From contig NZ_JAJKBG010000001.1 in assembly GCF_022750635.1 (NCBI RefSeq), positions 124,001 to 188,000 of the forward strand: a DNA stretch of 64,000 bases, given 5' to 3'. The DNA comes from Brevundimonas pishanensis. Its GTDB lineage: Bacteria; Pseudomonadota; Alphaproteobacteria; Caulobacterales; Caulobacteraceae. The notes under the pieces were generated by a model. That model did not search any database, was not told the DNA's origin, and saw only the letters and a list, made by a program, of their open reading frames with translations. Below are positions 63,786 to 64,000 of the stretch, piece after piece. Position 1 is the stretch's first letter, and every line of letters starts with the position of its first letter. The translations under genes and the position numbers were made by a program.

Positions 63786-64000
63786 TTAGCGCTTGTAGTT
63801 CAGGCCGATCGAGAAGCGGCGGCCGAACGGGTCGAGGTTGGAGTAGAAGCTTCCACCCACCCATACCGGCGGCTCTGCATCGAACATGTTGACGACACCG
63901 GCACGCAGGGTGAGGTCATCACGCACATTGTACCGAACCGTCAGATCGTTCCGCATGAAGTTCTCCAGACGGTGATAACGGGCCTCGCGGTTGTCCCAGT
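63786..64000 (-). CDS. TonB-dependent receptor, C-terminal part
   Basis: The last 70 residues of a gene that starts beyond the window. The reading WDNREARYHRLENFMRNDLT ... VVNMFDAEPPVW ... RRFSIGLNYKR matches the final strands of TonB-dependent receptors (NMFDxxPP followed by a terminal strand). The stop is TAA at 63786-63788. The substrate is unknown. Confidence 0.85.
   Translation of the reverse strand, partial: WDNREARYHRLENFMRNDLTVRYNVRDDLTLRAGVVNMFDAEPPVWVGGSFYSNLDPFGRRFSIGLNYKR

Overview
The window is GC-rich chromosomal DNA of an alphaproteobacterium, most likely Caulobacterales and Brevundimonas-like. That placement is inferred from gene content and not from a search: a general stress response (GSR) locus phyR / nepR-ecfG-phyK, a SapC-family protein, a lone Flp pilin, DUF1178, DUF4167 and DUF4893 proteins, TonB-dependent receptors, and a lysC-ptsP-rodZ-ispG run. 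Most of it is conserved core genome. I found no rRNA, tRNA, CRISPR, prophage or insertion sequence.

Layout. 0-6.2 kb: the 3' part of hisC, a MipA-type outer membrane protein, an ftsE-ftsX-ydcF-plsC cluster, and a zinc-ribbon protein overlapping hpt. 6.2-9.8 kb: argH-lptM-like-lysA with divergent tlpA. 9.8-12.2 kb: an Ala-rich lipoprotein, an SRAP peptidase and an outer membrane protein followed by a strongly folded transcript end. 12.5-13.8 kb: a small AT-rich accessory patch holding a frameshifted HEPN-type gene, a GIY-YIG nuclease remnant and a palindromic repeat. 13.8-24.7 kb: clpB, a TonB receptor, a BCCT transporter, a serine hydrolase and lipoproteins. 24.7-31.7 kb: a degenerate histidine-kinase-like protein, DUF4167, prmC, yihY, prfA, a response regulator and a TSUP permease. 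31.7-39.6 kb: GST, DUF333, ispG, rodZ, ptsP, lysC and ubiG. 39.6-47.3 kb: lipocalin, GNAT, DUF1178-nitrilase-grxC-comF, a methyltransferase, flp, and PPIase-argJ-mutT. 47.5-55.5 kb: secA, a kynureninase-like enzyme, a zur operon and sapC. 55.5-59.6 kb: the GSR locus. 59.6-64 kb: obgE, polA and the C-terminus of a second TonB receptor.

The most interesting region is the GSR locus. Exact EcfG-type promoters (GGAAC, 16-17 nt, CGTT) precede phyR, nepR-ecfG and an unlisted 45-codon entericidin gene. A fourth sits just downstream of phyR and is followed about 75-100 nt later by an intrinsic terminator. It would make a roughly 100-nt RNA with a 5' hairpin, resembling in position and promoter the GSR small RNA GsrN of Caulobacter. 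A fifth exact site abuts the yihY start codon, and near matches precede a lipocalin and an Ala-rich lipoprotein. The phosphorelay logic (PhyK to PhyR, PhyR binds NepR, NepR releases EcfG) is established knowledge; the promoter and sRNA assignments are my reading of the sequence.

Other points of note are a candidate structured RNA at about 11.98-12.16 kb, the single-base frameshift in the HEPN gene, and two divergent gene pairs whose ATG codons overlap in the tetranucleotide CATG.
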